Source: DASSUC01 sp035649895
GTDB taxonomy: Bacteria > Actinomycetota > Actinomycetes > Mycobacteriales > Micromonosporaceae
DNA: 56,043 nt
Assembly (NCBI GenBank): GCA_035649895.1
Contig: DASRIS010000173.1
Span: forward strand, 1 to 56,043
Reading direction: 5' to 3'
Part shown: positions 36,799 to 45,796 of the stretch, piece by piece
How positions within the stretch are numbered: the stretch's first letter is position 1
Layout of the letters: the number at the start of each line of letters is the position of its first letter
Made by a program: the position numbers and the translations under genes
The notes under the pieces: generated by a model
Told to the model about the DNA's origin: nothing
Databases searched by the model: none
The model's input: only the letters and a program-made list of their open reading frames with translations

Positions 36799-37578
36799 TC
36801 ACCTCTCCGTGCCCTTGGGGGCCGACTCGGCGGAGGTCAGCTCCCGGGCCGGCAGGATCTTCGAGATGCTGCGCTCGGCCGGGGTGCCGTCCGGCAGGCG
36901 GGCCGGGGTGGCGACGGAGTCGGACGTGGCGAACACGCCGGGCCCGGCCTTGGGCGCCGGGTACCGGCCAGGTGCGAAGCGGGCCCGCATCAGCTCCGGC
37001 TGGCGCATCCGCTCACCGCGGCGCCGCTCGACGTGCGCCAGCAGCATCGCGCCGAGCGCGGCCGTGATCAGCAGCGCGCTGGTGACCTCGAAGGCGAAGA
37101 CGTACTTGGTGAACAGCGCGGCGGCGATCCCCGGAACGTTGCCGCCGTGCTCGGCGTTCGCCGCGTCCAGGCCGGTCGGTTGGACCAGCCGCAGCGCCCG
37201 GGCCGTGCCCACGCCGACCAGCGCGGCGAAGCCGGTGCCGAGCAGGATCGCGGCGGCGCGCTGCCCGCGCAGCGTCTCGATCAGCGAGTCCGAGCTCTCC
37301 CGGCCGACCAGCATCAGGACGAACAGGAAGAGCATCATGATCGCGCCGGTGTAGACGATGATCTGCACCATGCCGATGAACGGCCCGGCCTGCAGCACGT
37401 AGAACACGCCGAGGCAGAGCATGGTGAGCACCAGCCAGAGCGCGGAGTGCACCGCGTTGCGGGCCAGCACCATGCCGAGCGCCCCGACCAGGGCCAGCGG
37501 CGCCAGGATGAAGAAGGTCCACTGCTCCCCGCCGCCCACCTCACCCACGGCGGCGAGCAGCGCTGTGCCCGTACTCAT
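36799..37578 (-). CDS. nuoJ: NADH-quinone oxidoreductase subunit J
   Basis: 259 residues; the first ~170 form the five-helix membrane subunit (QIIVYTGAIMMLFLFVLMLVG is the diagnostic helix). About 80 extra hydrophilic residues follow (from RRRGERMRQPELMR), longer than in E. coli and probably cytoplasmic. ATG 37578 overlaps the nuoI stop. Confidence 0.95.
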   Translation of the reverse strand: MSTGTALLAAVGEVGGGEQWTFFILAPLALVGALGMVLARNAVHSALWLVLTMLCLGVFYVLQAGPFIGMVQIIVYTGAIMMLFLFVLMLVGRESSDSLIETLRGQRAAAILLGTGFAALVGVGTARALRLVQPTGLDAANAEHGGNVPGIAAALFTKYVFAFEVTSALLITAALGAMLLAHVERRRGERMRQPELMRARFAPGRYPAPKAGPGVFATSDSVATPARLPDGTPAERSISKILPARELTSAESAPKGTER

Positions 37579-38255
37579 GTCGCGCTCCCCTGCTGCTGGG
37601 CCCGCTCGTCGGGGCCCAGGCCGGGCGGGTCCGGGTGTTTCGCCCGCTGGGCGTGCTGCTCAGCCCCTGGGAACTCGACGCCTGGCGTCTCATCCAGGTG
37701 GAAGCGGCCCGGGCCCATGGTGGACCGCTCGGCCCCGGCCGACGTGCCCGGGTTGGTCAGCGCCCCCACGTAGTAGTCCTTCTCGCTGTCGCCGAGCCGC
37801 ATCGGGTGCGGCGGCTGCTCCATCCCCGGCAGCAACGGCGCGAGCAGCTGCTCCTTGGTGAAGATCAGGTCCCGGCGGGAGTCGCGGGCGAGCTCGTACT
37901 CGTTGCTCATCGTCAGCGACCGGGTCGGGCACGCCTCGATGCACAGGCCGCACAGGATGCAGCGGGCGTAGTTGATCTGATAGACCGACGCGTATCGCTC
38001 ACCGGGCGAGAACCGGCCGTCCTCGGTGTTGTCCGCGCCCTCGACGTAGATCGCGTCCGCGGGGCACGCCCAGGCGCACAGCTCGCAGCCGATGCACTTC
38101 TCCAGCCCGTCCGGGTGCCGGTTGAGGATGTGCCGGCCGTGGTAGCGGGGGGCGAGCGGCTCGGGGTGGTTCGGGTACTCGGTGGTGACCGTCTTGCGGA
38201 ACATGTGCGAGAAGGTCACGCCGAAGCCCTTGACCGAGTCCAGGATCGCGCCCAC
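37575..38255 (-). CDS. nuoI: NADH-quinone oxidoreductase subunit I (2 x 4Fe-4S)
   Basis: 226 residues. Two ferredoxin-type cluster motifs are complete: CIGCELCAWACP and CILCGLCIEACP, binding clusters N6a and N6b that pass electrons towards the quinone site. GTG 38255 follows GGGAGGTG, so the longer frame is rejected. The C-terminal ~60 residues are Gln/Pro-rich and less conserved. Confidence 0.96.
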   Translation of the reverse strand: MGAILDSVKGFGVTFSHMFRKTVTTEYPNHPEPLAPRYHGRHILNRHPDGLEKCIGCELCAWACPADAIYVEGADNTEDGRFSPGERYASVYQINYARCILCGLCIEACPTRSLTMSNEYELARDSRRDLIFTKEQLLAPLLPGMEQPPHPMRLGDSEKDYYVGALTNPGTSAGAERSTMGPGRFHLDETPGVEFPGAEQHAQRAKHPDPPGLGPDERAQQQGSAT

Positions 38256-38256
38256 G

Positions 38257-39654
38257 TCACACCTCCCTGTCGCGTGCGTCGTCGGTGCCGGCACCAGCGG
38301 CGCCGGAGGCCGTGCCGGTGCCGGCAACGCCGGTGGCCCCCACGGTCACCGGCTCCCGCTCGGCGGTCAGCCGCTGCGCCCGAGGGCTGGGTGGCACCTG
38401 CAGGTCCATCGGCGGCACCGGGAAGCCGCCGGGCGGCGGTGCGGTGGCCCGCTCCTCGGCCGGCCCGCCCGCCGGCCGGCTCGGCCACAGCATGGCCACC
38501 AGCGCCACCACGAACACCGCACCGGAGATCAGCAGCAGCCGGCTGCGGGTGTCCACGTTGGACTGCTGCAGCGTCTTGATGCCGGCGAGCGCCAGGATCC
38601 ACAGCAGGTTGACCGGGAGCAGGACCTTCCAGCCCAGGTGCATGAACTGGTCGTAGCGCAGCCGGGGCAGGGTGGCGCGCAGCCACACGAAGATGAACAG
38701 GAACAGGGTGACCTTCGCCAGGAACCACAGGAACGGCCACCAGCCGGAGTTCGCGCCGTCCCACAGCGAGATCGGCCACGGCGCCCGCCACCCGCCGAGG
38801 AACAGCGTGGTCGCCACCGCCGAGACGGTCACCATGTTGACGTACTCGGAGAGCATGAACAGCGCGAACTTCAGCGAGGAGTACTCGGTCATAAAGCCGG
38901 CGACCAGCTCCGACTCGGCCTCGGGCAGGTCGAACGGCGCCCGGTTGGTCTCCCCCACCGCGGAGATGAAGTAGATCACGAAGCTCGGCAGCAGCAGCAG
39001 CGCATACCAGCCCGGGGCGGTGAGGTCCAGGCCGAACAGGGACACCGGCGCCCCCTCGGACTGGGCGGCCACGATCTGCGAGGTCGACATCGAGCCCGCG
39101 GTCATGAACACCGCGACGATCGACAGGCCCATGGCGACCTCGTACGAGATCATCTGGGCTGACGAGCGCAGGCCGCCGAGCAGCGGGTAGGTGGAGCCGG
39201 ACGCCCAGCCGCCGAGCACGATGCCGTAGATGCCCAGCGACGAGCAGGCCAGGATCACCAGCACCGCCACTGGTACGTCGGTGACCTGCAACGCCGTGCG
39301 GTGGCCGAAGATGCTCACCATCGGGCCGAACGGGATCACCGACAACGCGGTGATCGCGCAGATGGTCGAGATGGTGGGTGCGAACAGGTAGACCACCTTG
39401 TCCGCGGCCCGGGGCAGGATGTCCTCCTTGAAGGCCAGCTTCAGGCCGTCCGCGAGGGTCTGCAGCAGCCCGAACGGGCCCACCTTGTTCGGGCCCGGGC
39501 GCACCTGCATCCGGGCCACCACCTTGCGCTCGAACCACACCCCGAGCAGCGTCATCACCACGGCGAACACGAACACCACGACGACCTTGGCGAGGACCAG
39601 CCACCACGGGTCGGCGCCGAAGTCCTCCAGCGTCGGATCCTGCGCCAGGATCAT
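38257..39654 (-). CDS. nuoH: NADH-quinone oxidoreductase subunit H
   Basis: 465 residues, the membrane subunit forming the quinone chamber. Hallmarks are ERKVVARMQVRPGPNKVGPFGLLQTLADGLKLAFKED and the acidic loop GETNRAPFDLPEAESELVAGF. It has a long hydrophilic C-terminal extension (after AMLWPSRPAGGPAEERA), common in actinobacteria. ATG 39654 overlaps the nuoG stop by ATGA. Confidence 0.96.
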   Translation of the reverse strand: MILAQDPTLEDFGADPWWLVLAKVVVVFVFAVVMTLLGVWFERKVVARMQVRPGPNKVGPFGLLQTLADGLKLAFKEDILPRAADKVVYLFAPTISTICAITALSVIPFGPMVSIFGHRTALQVTDVPVAVLVILACSSLGIYGIVLGGWASGSTYPLLGGLRSSAQMISYEVAMGLSIVAVFMTAGSMSTSQIVAAQSEGAPVSLFGLDLTAPGWYALLLLPSFVIYFISAVGETNRAPFDLPEAESELVAGFMTEYSSLKFALFMLSEYVNMVTVSAVATTLFLGGWRAPWPISLWDGANSGWWPFLWFLAKVTLFLFIFVWLRATLPRLRYDQFMHLGWKVLLPVNLLWILALAGIKTLQQSNVDTRSRLLLISGAVFVVALVAMLWPSRPAGGPAEERATAPPPGGFPVPPMDLQVPPSPRAQRLTAEREPVTVGATGVAGTGTASGAAGAGTDDARDREV

Positions 39655-42098
39655 GAGCTTCCTCCGGAGATCTGCACGACCGCGCCGGCCGGCGCGCCGA
39701 GCGTGCGCCGCACCGTCGAGCCCGGCGAGTTGGTGGGCACCCAGACCACGCCGTCGGGCAGGTCGGTGAGCAGCGCCGGCAGGGTCACCGCGCCGCGCTC
39801 GGTGGCCACGGTCACCGGGTCACCGTCGAGCACGCCCAGCTGGGCCGCCGTACCCTTGCCCAGCCGCACCACCGCGAGCCGGGCGGTGCCGGCCAGGTGC
39901 TCGTCGCCGTCCTGCAGAGCGCCGAGATCGAGCAGGTGGTGCCAGCTGGCGAGGACCGCCTCGCCAGCGCCGGGACTGGGCACCTCGCCCGCTGCCACGG
40001 TGGGCGCGGCCGGCCGGTCCACTCCGGTCGCCGGCAGCGACTCCAGCTCCCGCCGCACCGCCGCCACGGTGCCGGTGCCCAGCGCCACACCCAGCTCCGC
40101 GGCGATGGCGTCGAGCACCCGCGAGTCGGCCATGGCCGGGGTGTCCAGCACCGCTTCGAACGGGCGCAGCCGCCCCTCCCAGTCCGCGAACGTGCCGGCC
40201 TTCTCCACCACCGGGGCGACCGGGAAGACCACGTCCGCCCGCCGGGCCACGGCGCTGCGCCGGATCTCCAGGCTGACCAGGAACTCCACCCGGTCCAGGG
40301 CCTCCTCGGCCAGCCGCGGGTCGGCCAGGTCCGCCGGGTCCACCCCGGCGACGACGAGCGCGCCGAGCTCGCCCCGGGCGGCCGCCGCCACGATCCCGTC
40401 GGTGTCCCGACCGGGCTGGCTGGGCAGCACGCCGGCTTCCAGGCCCCAGCACCCGGCCAGCTCGGCGCGGGACGCCGCCTCGGCCACCGGCCGGCCGCCC
40501 GGCAGCAGGTTCGGCAGGCAGCCGGCCTCCACCGCGCCGCGGTCGCCGGCCCGCCGGGGCACCCAGGCCAGCCTGGCCCCGGTGCGGGCGGCCAGGTCGG
40601 CCACTGCGGACAGTCCACCCTGGACCGTGGCGAGACGCTCGCCCACCAGGATGATGGTGCGGTTGTCCACCCCGCCCACGTCGGCCAGGCGGGCCGGCTC
40701 GTCGCCGGGCACCGCCGCCACCAGGGCGCCGCCCATCTTCTCCAGGCCGTTGGTGGCGAAGGGTCCCACCGCCGTCACCCGCAGCCTCCGCTTGGCGTAC
40801 GCCTTGCGCAGCCGCAGGAACAGGATGGGCGACTCCTCCTCGGGCTCCAGGGCGACGAGCACGATGTGCGCCGCCTGCTCGAGGTCGGCATAGGTCACGC
40901 CGGTCTCCCCGGCCACGCTGGCGGCGAGGAAGTCCGCCTCCTCCGCCGACAGCGGCCGGGCCCGGAAGTCGATGTCGTTGGTGCGCAGGGCCACCCGGGC
41001 GAACTTGGCGTACGCGTACGCGTCCTCCACGGTCAGCCGCCCGCCGGTCAGCACACCCACGCCGGTCCCGCCGCCCGCGCCGGTCCCGCCGGTCCCGCCG
41101 TCGCGGGCGCGCCGCAGCCCCTCGGCCGCGGTGCGCAGCGCCTCCGACCACGACGCGGCGCGCAGCTCACCGGTGTCCGCGTCGCGCACCATGGGCGTGG
41201 TGATCCGGTCGAACGCGTTCGCGTACTGGAAGGCCCAGCGGCCCTTGTCGCAGTTCCACTCCTCGTTCACGGCCGGGTCGTCGCCGGCCAGCCGGCGCAG
41301 CACCTTGCCGCGCCGCCAGTCGGTGCGCATGGCGCAGCCGGACGCGCAGTGCTCGCACACGCTCGGCGAGGAGACCAGGTCGAACGGGCGGGCCCGGAAC
41401 CGGTACTGCGCGCCGGTCAGCGCCCCGACCGGGCAGATCTGCACGGTGTTGCCGGAGAAGTAGGAGTTGAACGGGGCGTCCCCGGCATCGCCCGGCTCGC
41501 CGCCGGCGTACCCCTCGTCGCGGTAGACGTTGACCTGCTCGGCCGAGGAGCGGTCCATCAGGTCGATGAACGGGTCGCCGGCGATCTCGTCCGAGAAGCG
41601 GGTGCAGCGCTGGCACAGCACGCAGCGCTCCCGGTCCAGCAGGACCTGCGTCGAGACGTTGATCGGCTTGACATACTCGCGCTTGTGCTCGTGGAAGCGG
41701 GAGTCGGCGCGGCCGGTCGACATCGCCTGGTTCTGCAACGGGCACTCGCCGCCCTTGTCGCAGGTGGGGCAGTCGAGCGGGTGGTTGACGAGGAGCAGCT
41801 CGATGATCCCCTCCTGCGCCTTGCGGGCGACCTCGGAGGTGAGCTGGGTGTGCACCACCATGCCGTCGGAGACCGCCTGCGTGCAGGACGCCACCGGCTT
41901 GCGCTGCCCCTCCACCTCGACCAGGCACTGCCGGCAGGCGCCCGCCGGCGCCAGCAGCGGGTGGTCGCAGAACCGCGGGATCTCGATCCCGATCTTCTCG
42001 CACACCCGGATCAGCAGCGCGCCCTTTGGCGCGGTGACCTCGATCCCGTCGATCGTGAGCGTCACCGTCTCGGTGTGCCTCTCCACCGCCGACGTCAT
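39651..42098 (-). CDS. nuoG: NADH-quinone oxidoreductase subunit G
   Basis: 815 residues, the large iron-sulfur subunit. The N-terminal 2Fe-2S site has CDHPLLAPAGACRQCLVEVEG and a later Cys; then HPLDCPTCDKGGECPLQ, CVLCQRCTRF and CPVGAL supply 4Fe-4S clusters. CEHCASGC with a Cys in EWNCDKGR indicates the extra cluster N7. The C-terminal molybdopterin-oxidoreductase-like part is degenerate. A Gly/Thr run (DGGTGGTGAGGGTGVGV) is a local insertion. ATG 42098 shares the TGATG overlap with nuoF. Confidence 0.96.
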   Translation of the reverse strand: MTSAVERHTETVTLTIDGIEVTAPKGALLIRVCEKIGIEIPRFCDHPLLAPAGACRQCLVEVEGQRKPVASCTQAVSDGMVVHTQLTSEVARKAQEGIIELLLVNHPLDCPTCDKGGECPLQNQAMSTGRADSRFHEHKREYVKPINVSTQVLLDRERCVLCQRCTRFSDEIAGDPFIDLMDRSSAEQVNVYRDEGYAGGEPGDAGDAPFNSYFSGNTVQICPVGALTGAQYRFRARPFDLVSSPSVCEHCASGCAMRTDWRRGKVLRRLAGDDPAVNEEWNCDKGRWAFQYANAFDRITTPMVRDADTGELRAASWSEALRTAAEGLRRARDGGTGGTGAGGGTGVGVLTGGRLTVEDAYAYAKFARVALRTNDIDFRARPLSAEEADFLAASVAGETGVTYADLEQAAHIVLVALEPEEESPILFLRLRKAYAKRRLRVTAVGPFATNGLEKMGGALVAAVPGDEPARLADVGGVDNRTIILVGERLATVQGGLSAVADLAARTGARLAWVPRRAGDRGAVEAGCLPNLLPGGRPVAEAASRAELAGCWGLEAGVLPSQPGRDTDGIVAAAARGELGALVVAGVDPADLADPRLAEEALDRVEFLVSLEIRRSAVARRADVVFPVAPVVEKAGTFADWEGRLRPFEAVLDTPAMADSRVLDAIAAELGVALGTGTVAAVRRELESLPATGVDRPAAPTVAAGEVPSPGAGEAVLASWHHLLDLGALQDGDEHLAGTARLAVVRLGKGTAAQLGVLDGDPVTVATERGAVTLPALLTDLPDGVVWVPTNSPGSTVRRTLGAPAGAVVQISGGSS

Positions 42099-43423
42099 CA
42101 GTGCGCCCCCACCAGCTCTGCGTCGCGCTCCCCGCGGAACACCGGGGCGGTACGCCCCTCGATGTAGTCCAGGTAGTCCTGCTTGAAGAACTTCAGCGAC
42201 GAGGTGACCGGGCTGGTCGCCCCGTCGCCCAGCCCGCAGAACGAGCGGCCCAGGATGTTGTCGCAGGTGTCCAGCAGGGTGTCAAGATCCTCATGGGTGC
42301 CGGCACCGGAGAGGATCCGGCGGTAGATGGCCTTCATCCAGAAGTTGCCCTCCCGGCACGGCGTGCACTTGCCGCACGACTCGTGGTGGTAGAACTCCAG
42401 CCACCGGTAGGTCGCGTAGACCGGGCAGTCGGCGTCGGAGAAAATCTGCGTCGCCGTGGTGCCGAGGATGCTGCCGGCCGCGGCCACCGACTCGAAGTCC
42501 AGCGGCACGTCCAGGTGCTCGGCCGTGAGCAGCGGGGTGGACGAGCCGCCGGGCGTCCAGAACCGCAGCTCGTGGCCTGGCAGCATGCCGCCGGCCAGCT
42601 CGACCAGCTCGCGCAGGGTGATGCCCATCGAGCACTCGTACTGGCCGGGGTTGGCGATGCGGCCGGAGAGCGAGTAGATCATCGGGCCGGAGGACTTCTC
42701 GGTGCCCATCGTCTTCCACCAGGCGGCACCGCCCAGCACGATGTACGGCACGCTGGCGATGGTGCCGACGTTGTTGACCACGGTCGGGCAGGCGTAGAGG
42801 CCGTGCGTTGCCGGGAACGGCGGGCGCAGCCGGGGCTGGCCGCGGAAGCCCTCCAGCGAGTCCAGCAGTGCGGTCTCCTCGCCGCAGATGTAGGCGCCCG
42901 CGCCGCTGTGCACGACCAGGTCCAGGTCGAAGCCGGAGCCGAGCACGTCATGCCCGAGGTAGCCCGCCTGGTACGCCTCGCGCACCGCGTTGCGCAGCCG
43001 CCGGGCCGCGTGCACGGCCTCGCCGCGCACGTAGATGAACGCCTGGTGGGCCCGGATCGCGTACGCCGCAATGATCGCGCCCTCGATGAGCCCGTGCGGG
43101 TCGTGCATCATCAGCGGCAGGTCCTTGCAGGTGCCGGGCTCCCCCTCGTCCGCGTTGACCACCAGGTAGTGCGGCTTGCCGTCGTTCTGCGGGATGAAGC
43201 CCCACTTCAGGCCGGTAGGGAAGCCGGCGCCACCGCGCCCGCGCAGGCCGGACTCCTTGACCAGGGCGATCAGGTCATCCGGGGGTACGGATAGCGCCTT
43301 GCGCAGCGCGAGGTAGCCGTCCAGCTGCTCGTACACGTCCAGCCGCCAGGCCTCCGGCGACGGCCAGCGCTTGGTGAGGACCGGGGTCAGCTTCGCCAGC
43401 ACCTCCCGGGACGGAGCAGTCAC
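42098..43423 (-). CDS. nuoF: NADH-quinone oxidoreductase subunit F (FMN, NADH-binding)
   Basis: 441 residues. The NADH/FMN site motifs are GRGGAGFPTGLKWGF and NADEGEPGTCKDLPLM; ESCGKCTPCREG supplies the N3 4Fe-4S cluster. GTG 43423 follows AAAGGAGGCACAGCC, a ribosome site provided by the small repeat ORF upstream, whose stop overlaps this start by GTGA. Confidence 0.96.
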   Translation of the reverse strand: MTAPSREVLAKLTPVLTKRWPSPEAWRLDVYEQLDGYLALRKALSVPPDDLIALVKESGLRGRGGAGFPTGLKWGFIPQNDGKPHYLVVNADEGEPGTCKDLPLMMHDPHGLIEGAIIAAYAIRAHQAFIYVRGEAVHAARRLRNAVREAYQAGYLGHDVLGSGFDLDLVVHSGAGAYICGEETALLDSLEGFRGQPRLRPPFPATHGLYACPTVVNNVGTIASVPYIVLGGAAWWKTMGTEKSSGPMIYSLSGRIANPGQYECSMGITLRELVELAGGMLPGHELRFWTPGGSSTPLLTAEHLDVPLDFESVAAAGSILGTTATQIFSDADCPVYATYRWLEFYHHESCGKCTPCREGNFWMKAIYRRILSGAGTHEDLDTLLDTCDNILGRSFCGLGDGATSPVTSSLKFFKQDYLDYIEGRTAPVFRGERDAELVGAH

Positions 43424-43482
43424 GGCTGTGCCTCCTTTGTCGTGCCCTCGCGGCCCTCGCCTCGCTCGGTGCACCCGGTCAC
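43420..43482 (-). CDS. 20-codon micro-ORF (repeat-encoded) coupled between nuoE and nuoF
   Basis: The 63-bp frame encodes a 20-residue Glu/Arg/Gly/Thr-rich peptide (MTGCTERGEGREG...). Its GTG overlaps the nuoE stop by GTGA, with AAGGAGGTCAAGTC as ribosome site in the nuoE end. Its TGA overlaps the nuoF start by GTGA. It contains the nuoF ribosome site. It is about 85% identical to the two copies between nuoB and nuoC. It may act as a translational bridge rather than make a functional peptide. Confidence 0.6.
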   Translation of the reverse strand: MTGCTERGEGREGTTKEAQP

Positions 43483-44474
43483 GACTTGACCTCCTTGAGC
43501 TGGCCCTCCTGCGGCAGCGGCGCATCCCCGGCCGGCTTGCCGTCGCTGGCCGGCTGGTTCGCCACCGGGACCGCGGTGAGCGGAGCCTTCTCGCCCTCGC
43601 CCGGAGCCTTCTCGCTCTTGTCCGGGGCCTTGCCGCCCTTGTCCGGGGCCTTGTCGCTGGCGGGCCGGCCGCCGCCCGGCTGGTCGCCGTTGGGGCGCCC
43701 GATCGGGGTCCGCGGGTCGAACCCGGCCACCGAGACGCCGTGCTCCTCGGCCAGCCGGTTGCCGCGCAGCGTGGCCGGCCCGGCCGGGCCGTCGGCCACC
43801 GCGCCCTCCCGCTCGTCGGCGAACCCGGCCAGCTGCAACGACATCTCGCGTAGGGTGCACAGCCGGGCGCCGCGGCTCGGCGCCGGGCGCCCGCCGGCTC
43901 GCAGCTGCTCGACCAGGGCCACCGCCCGCTCGGGCTCCATGTTGTCGAAGAACTCGTAGTTGACCGTCAGCACCGGGCCGTAGTCGCACGCCGCCAGGCA
44001 CTCGGCGTGCTCCAGGGTGACCGTGCCGTCGGCGGTGGTCTCGTCGTGCCCCACGCCGAGGTGGCCGGCGAGCGCGTCGAACACCCGCTGCCCGCCGAGC
44101 ACGTCGCACATGGTGTTGGTGCACACGCTGACCAGCCAGTCCCCGGCCGGCCGGCGCTTGTACATCGTGTAGAACGTGGCGACCGCGGCCACCTGGGCCC
44201 GGGTCAGGCCGAGCTGCCCGGCGCAGAACGCGATGCCGGCCGGGGACACGTACCCCTCCTCGGCCTGCACCAGGTGCAGCAGCGGCAGCAGCGCGGAGCG
44301 CTCCCGACCCACCGGGTAGCGGGCCATGAGCTGCCGCGCGCGCTCGCGCGTGGCCTCCGGGAACGGGCTCTGCGTGGAGGGGGCCTGCGTTGGCGCGGCC
44401 TGACCGGACGGGGCCTGTGCGGGCGCGGCCGGCGCCGGCTGAGCCGGCGCGGACGGAGTCTCTGGCAGTGGCAT
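43479..44474 (-). CDS. nuoE: NADH-quinone oxidoreductase subunit E with extended ends
   Basis: 331 residues versus about 170-250 for typical NuoE. The core holds the N1a 2Fe-2S ligands: VCTNTMCDVLGG and HAECLAACDYGP. The N-terminus is an Ala/Pro/Gln-rich extension (about 40 residues), and the C-terminal ~100 residues are Lys/Glu/Pro-rich near-repeats (KAPDKGGKAPDKSEKAPGEG) with no recognisable domain. ATG 44474 overlaps the nuoD stop (TGATG). Confidence 0.94.
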   Translation of the reverse strand: MPLPETPSAPAQPAPAAPAQAPSGQAAPTQAPSTQSPFPEATRERARQLMARYPVGRERSALLPLLHLVQAEEGYVSPAGIAFCAGQLGLTRAQVAAVATFYTMYKRRPAGDWLVSVCTNTMCDVLGGQRVFDALAGHLGVGHDETTADGTVTLEHAECLAACDYGPVLTVNYEFFDNMEPERAVALVEQLRAGGRPAPSRGARLCTLREMSLQLAGFADEREGAVADGPAGPATLRGNRLAEEHGVSVAGFDPRTPIGRPNGDQPGGGRPASDKAPDKGGKAPDKSEKAPGEGEKAPLTAVPVANQPASDGKPAGDAPLPQEGQLKEVKS

Positions 44475-45796
44475 CAGCGATCACACCCACCCATGACCGG
44501 GTCCAACGAGGCCCCGCCCGCGATCACGTCGGCGATCAGGCCGCCCTCGGAGATCGCCGGAATGGCTTGCAGGTTGACAAAGCTGGGGTCCCGGTAGTGC
44601 ACCCGGTACGGCCGCGTGCCGCCGTCGCTGACCACGTGCGCGCCCAGCTCGCCACGCGGCGACTCGATCCCGACGTAGACCTGGCCGGGTGGCACCCGGA
44701 AGCCCTCGGTGACCAGCTTGAAATGGTGGATCAGCGCCTCCATGGACTGGCCCATGATCTTGGCGACGTGCTCCAGCGAGTTGCCCATCCCGTCCCCGCC
44801 GACCGCGAGCTGCGCCGGCCACGCGATCTTGCGGTCGGCCACCATCACCGGGCCGGGCCGCAGCCGGTCCAGGGCCTGCTCGACGATGCGCAGCGACTCG
44901 CGCATCTCGGCCAGGCGCACCTCGTAACGGCCGTACACGTCCGCGGTCGTCGTGGTCGGCACGTCGAACTCGTACGTCTCGTAGCCGCAGTACGGCATCT
45001 GCTTGCGCAGGTCCCAGCCGAGGCCGGCCGAGCGCAGCACCGGGCCGGTGATGCCCAGCGCCAGGCAGCCGGTGACGTCCAGCACCGCCACGTTGCGGGT
45101 GCGCTGCTCCCAGATTGGCTGCCCGGAGAGCAGGTCCTCATACTCCTTGAGGCGGGCGGGCATCAGCTTGAGAAACTCGCGGGTACGGGTGACCGCCTCG
45201 TCCGGCAGGTCCTGCGCCAGCCCGCCCGGCCGGATGTACGCGTGGTTCATCCGCAGCCCGGAGGCGAGCTCGAAGATGTCCAGGATGAGCTCGCGCTCCC
45301 GGAAGCCGTACAGCATGATCGACAGCGCGCCCAGCTCGAAGCCGGTGGTGGCGAGCCAGACCAGGTGCGAGGCGATCCGGTTCAGCTCCATCATCAGCAC
45401 CCGGATAGTGGTGGCCCGCTCCGGCACGTCGTCAACGATGCCGAGCAGCCGCTCCACCGCGAGGCAGTACGCCGCCTCGTTGAACATCGGCGCCAGGTAG
45501 TCCATCCGGGTCACGAACGTGGTGCCCTGGGTCCAGTTGCGGTACTCGAGGTTCTTCTCGATGCCGGTGTGCAGGTAGCCGACGACCGTACGGGCCTCGG
45601 TGATCGTCTCGCCCTCCAGCTCCAGGATCAGCCGGAGCACGCCGTGCGTGGAGGGGTGCTGCGGGCCCAGGTTGACCACGATCCGCTCGTCGCCGCCCGG
45701 GTCGGTGCCGGCGACGACCGAGTCCCAGTCGCCCCCGGTGACCGTGAAGACCTTGCCCTCGGTGGTCTCGCGCGCTGCCGCGTAGCCCGTGCTCAC
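44474..45796 (-). CDS. nuoD: NADH-quinone oxidoreductase subunit D
   Basis: 440 residues, 49-kDa-type subunit that forms the quinone site with NuoB. Hallmarks are NLGPQHPSTHGVLRLILELEGE (quinone-site His), HTGIEKNLEYR, RMDYLAPMFNEAAYCLAVE and the C-terminal ESPRGELGAHVVSDGG. GTG 45796 follows GGAGGTCGTACCA and overlaps the nuoC stop by GTGA: a plain junction without the repeat ORF. Confidence 0.96.
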   Translation of the reverse strand: MSTGYAAARETTEGKVFTVTGGDWDSVVAGTDPGGDERIVVNLGPQHPSTHGVLRLILELEGETITEARTVVGYLHTGIEKNLEYRNWTQGTTFVTRMDYLAPMFNEAAYCLAVERLLGIVDDVPERATTIRVLMMELNRIASHLVWLATTGFELGALSIMLYGFRERELILDIFELASGLRMNHAYIRPGGLAQDLPDEAVTRTREFLKLMPARLKEYEDLLSGQPIWEQRTRNVAVLDVTGCLALGITGPVLRSAGLGWDLRKQMPYCGYETYEFDVPTTTTADVYGRYEVRLAEMRESLRIVEQALDRLRPGPVMVADRKIAWPAQLAVGGDGMGNSLEHVAKIMGQSMEALIHHFKLVTEGFRVPPGQVYVGIESPRGELGAHVVSDGGTRPYRVHYRDPSFVNLQAIPAISEGGLIADVIAGGASLDPVMGGCDR

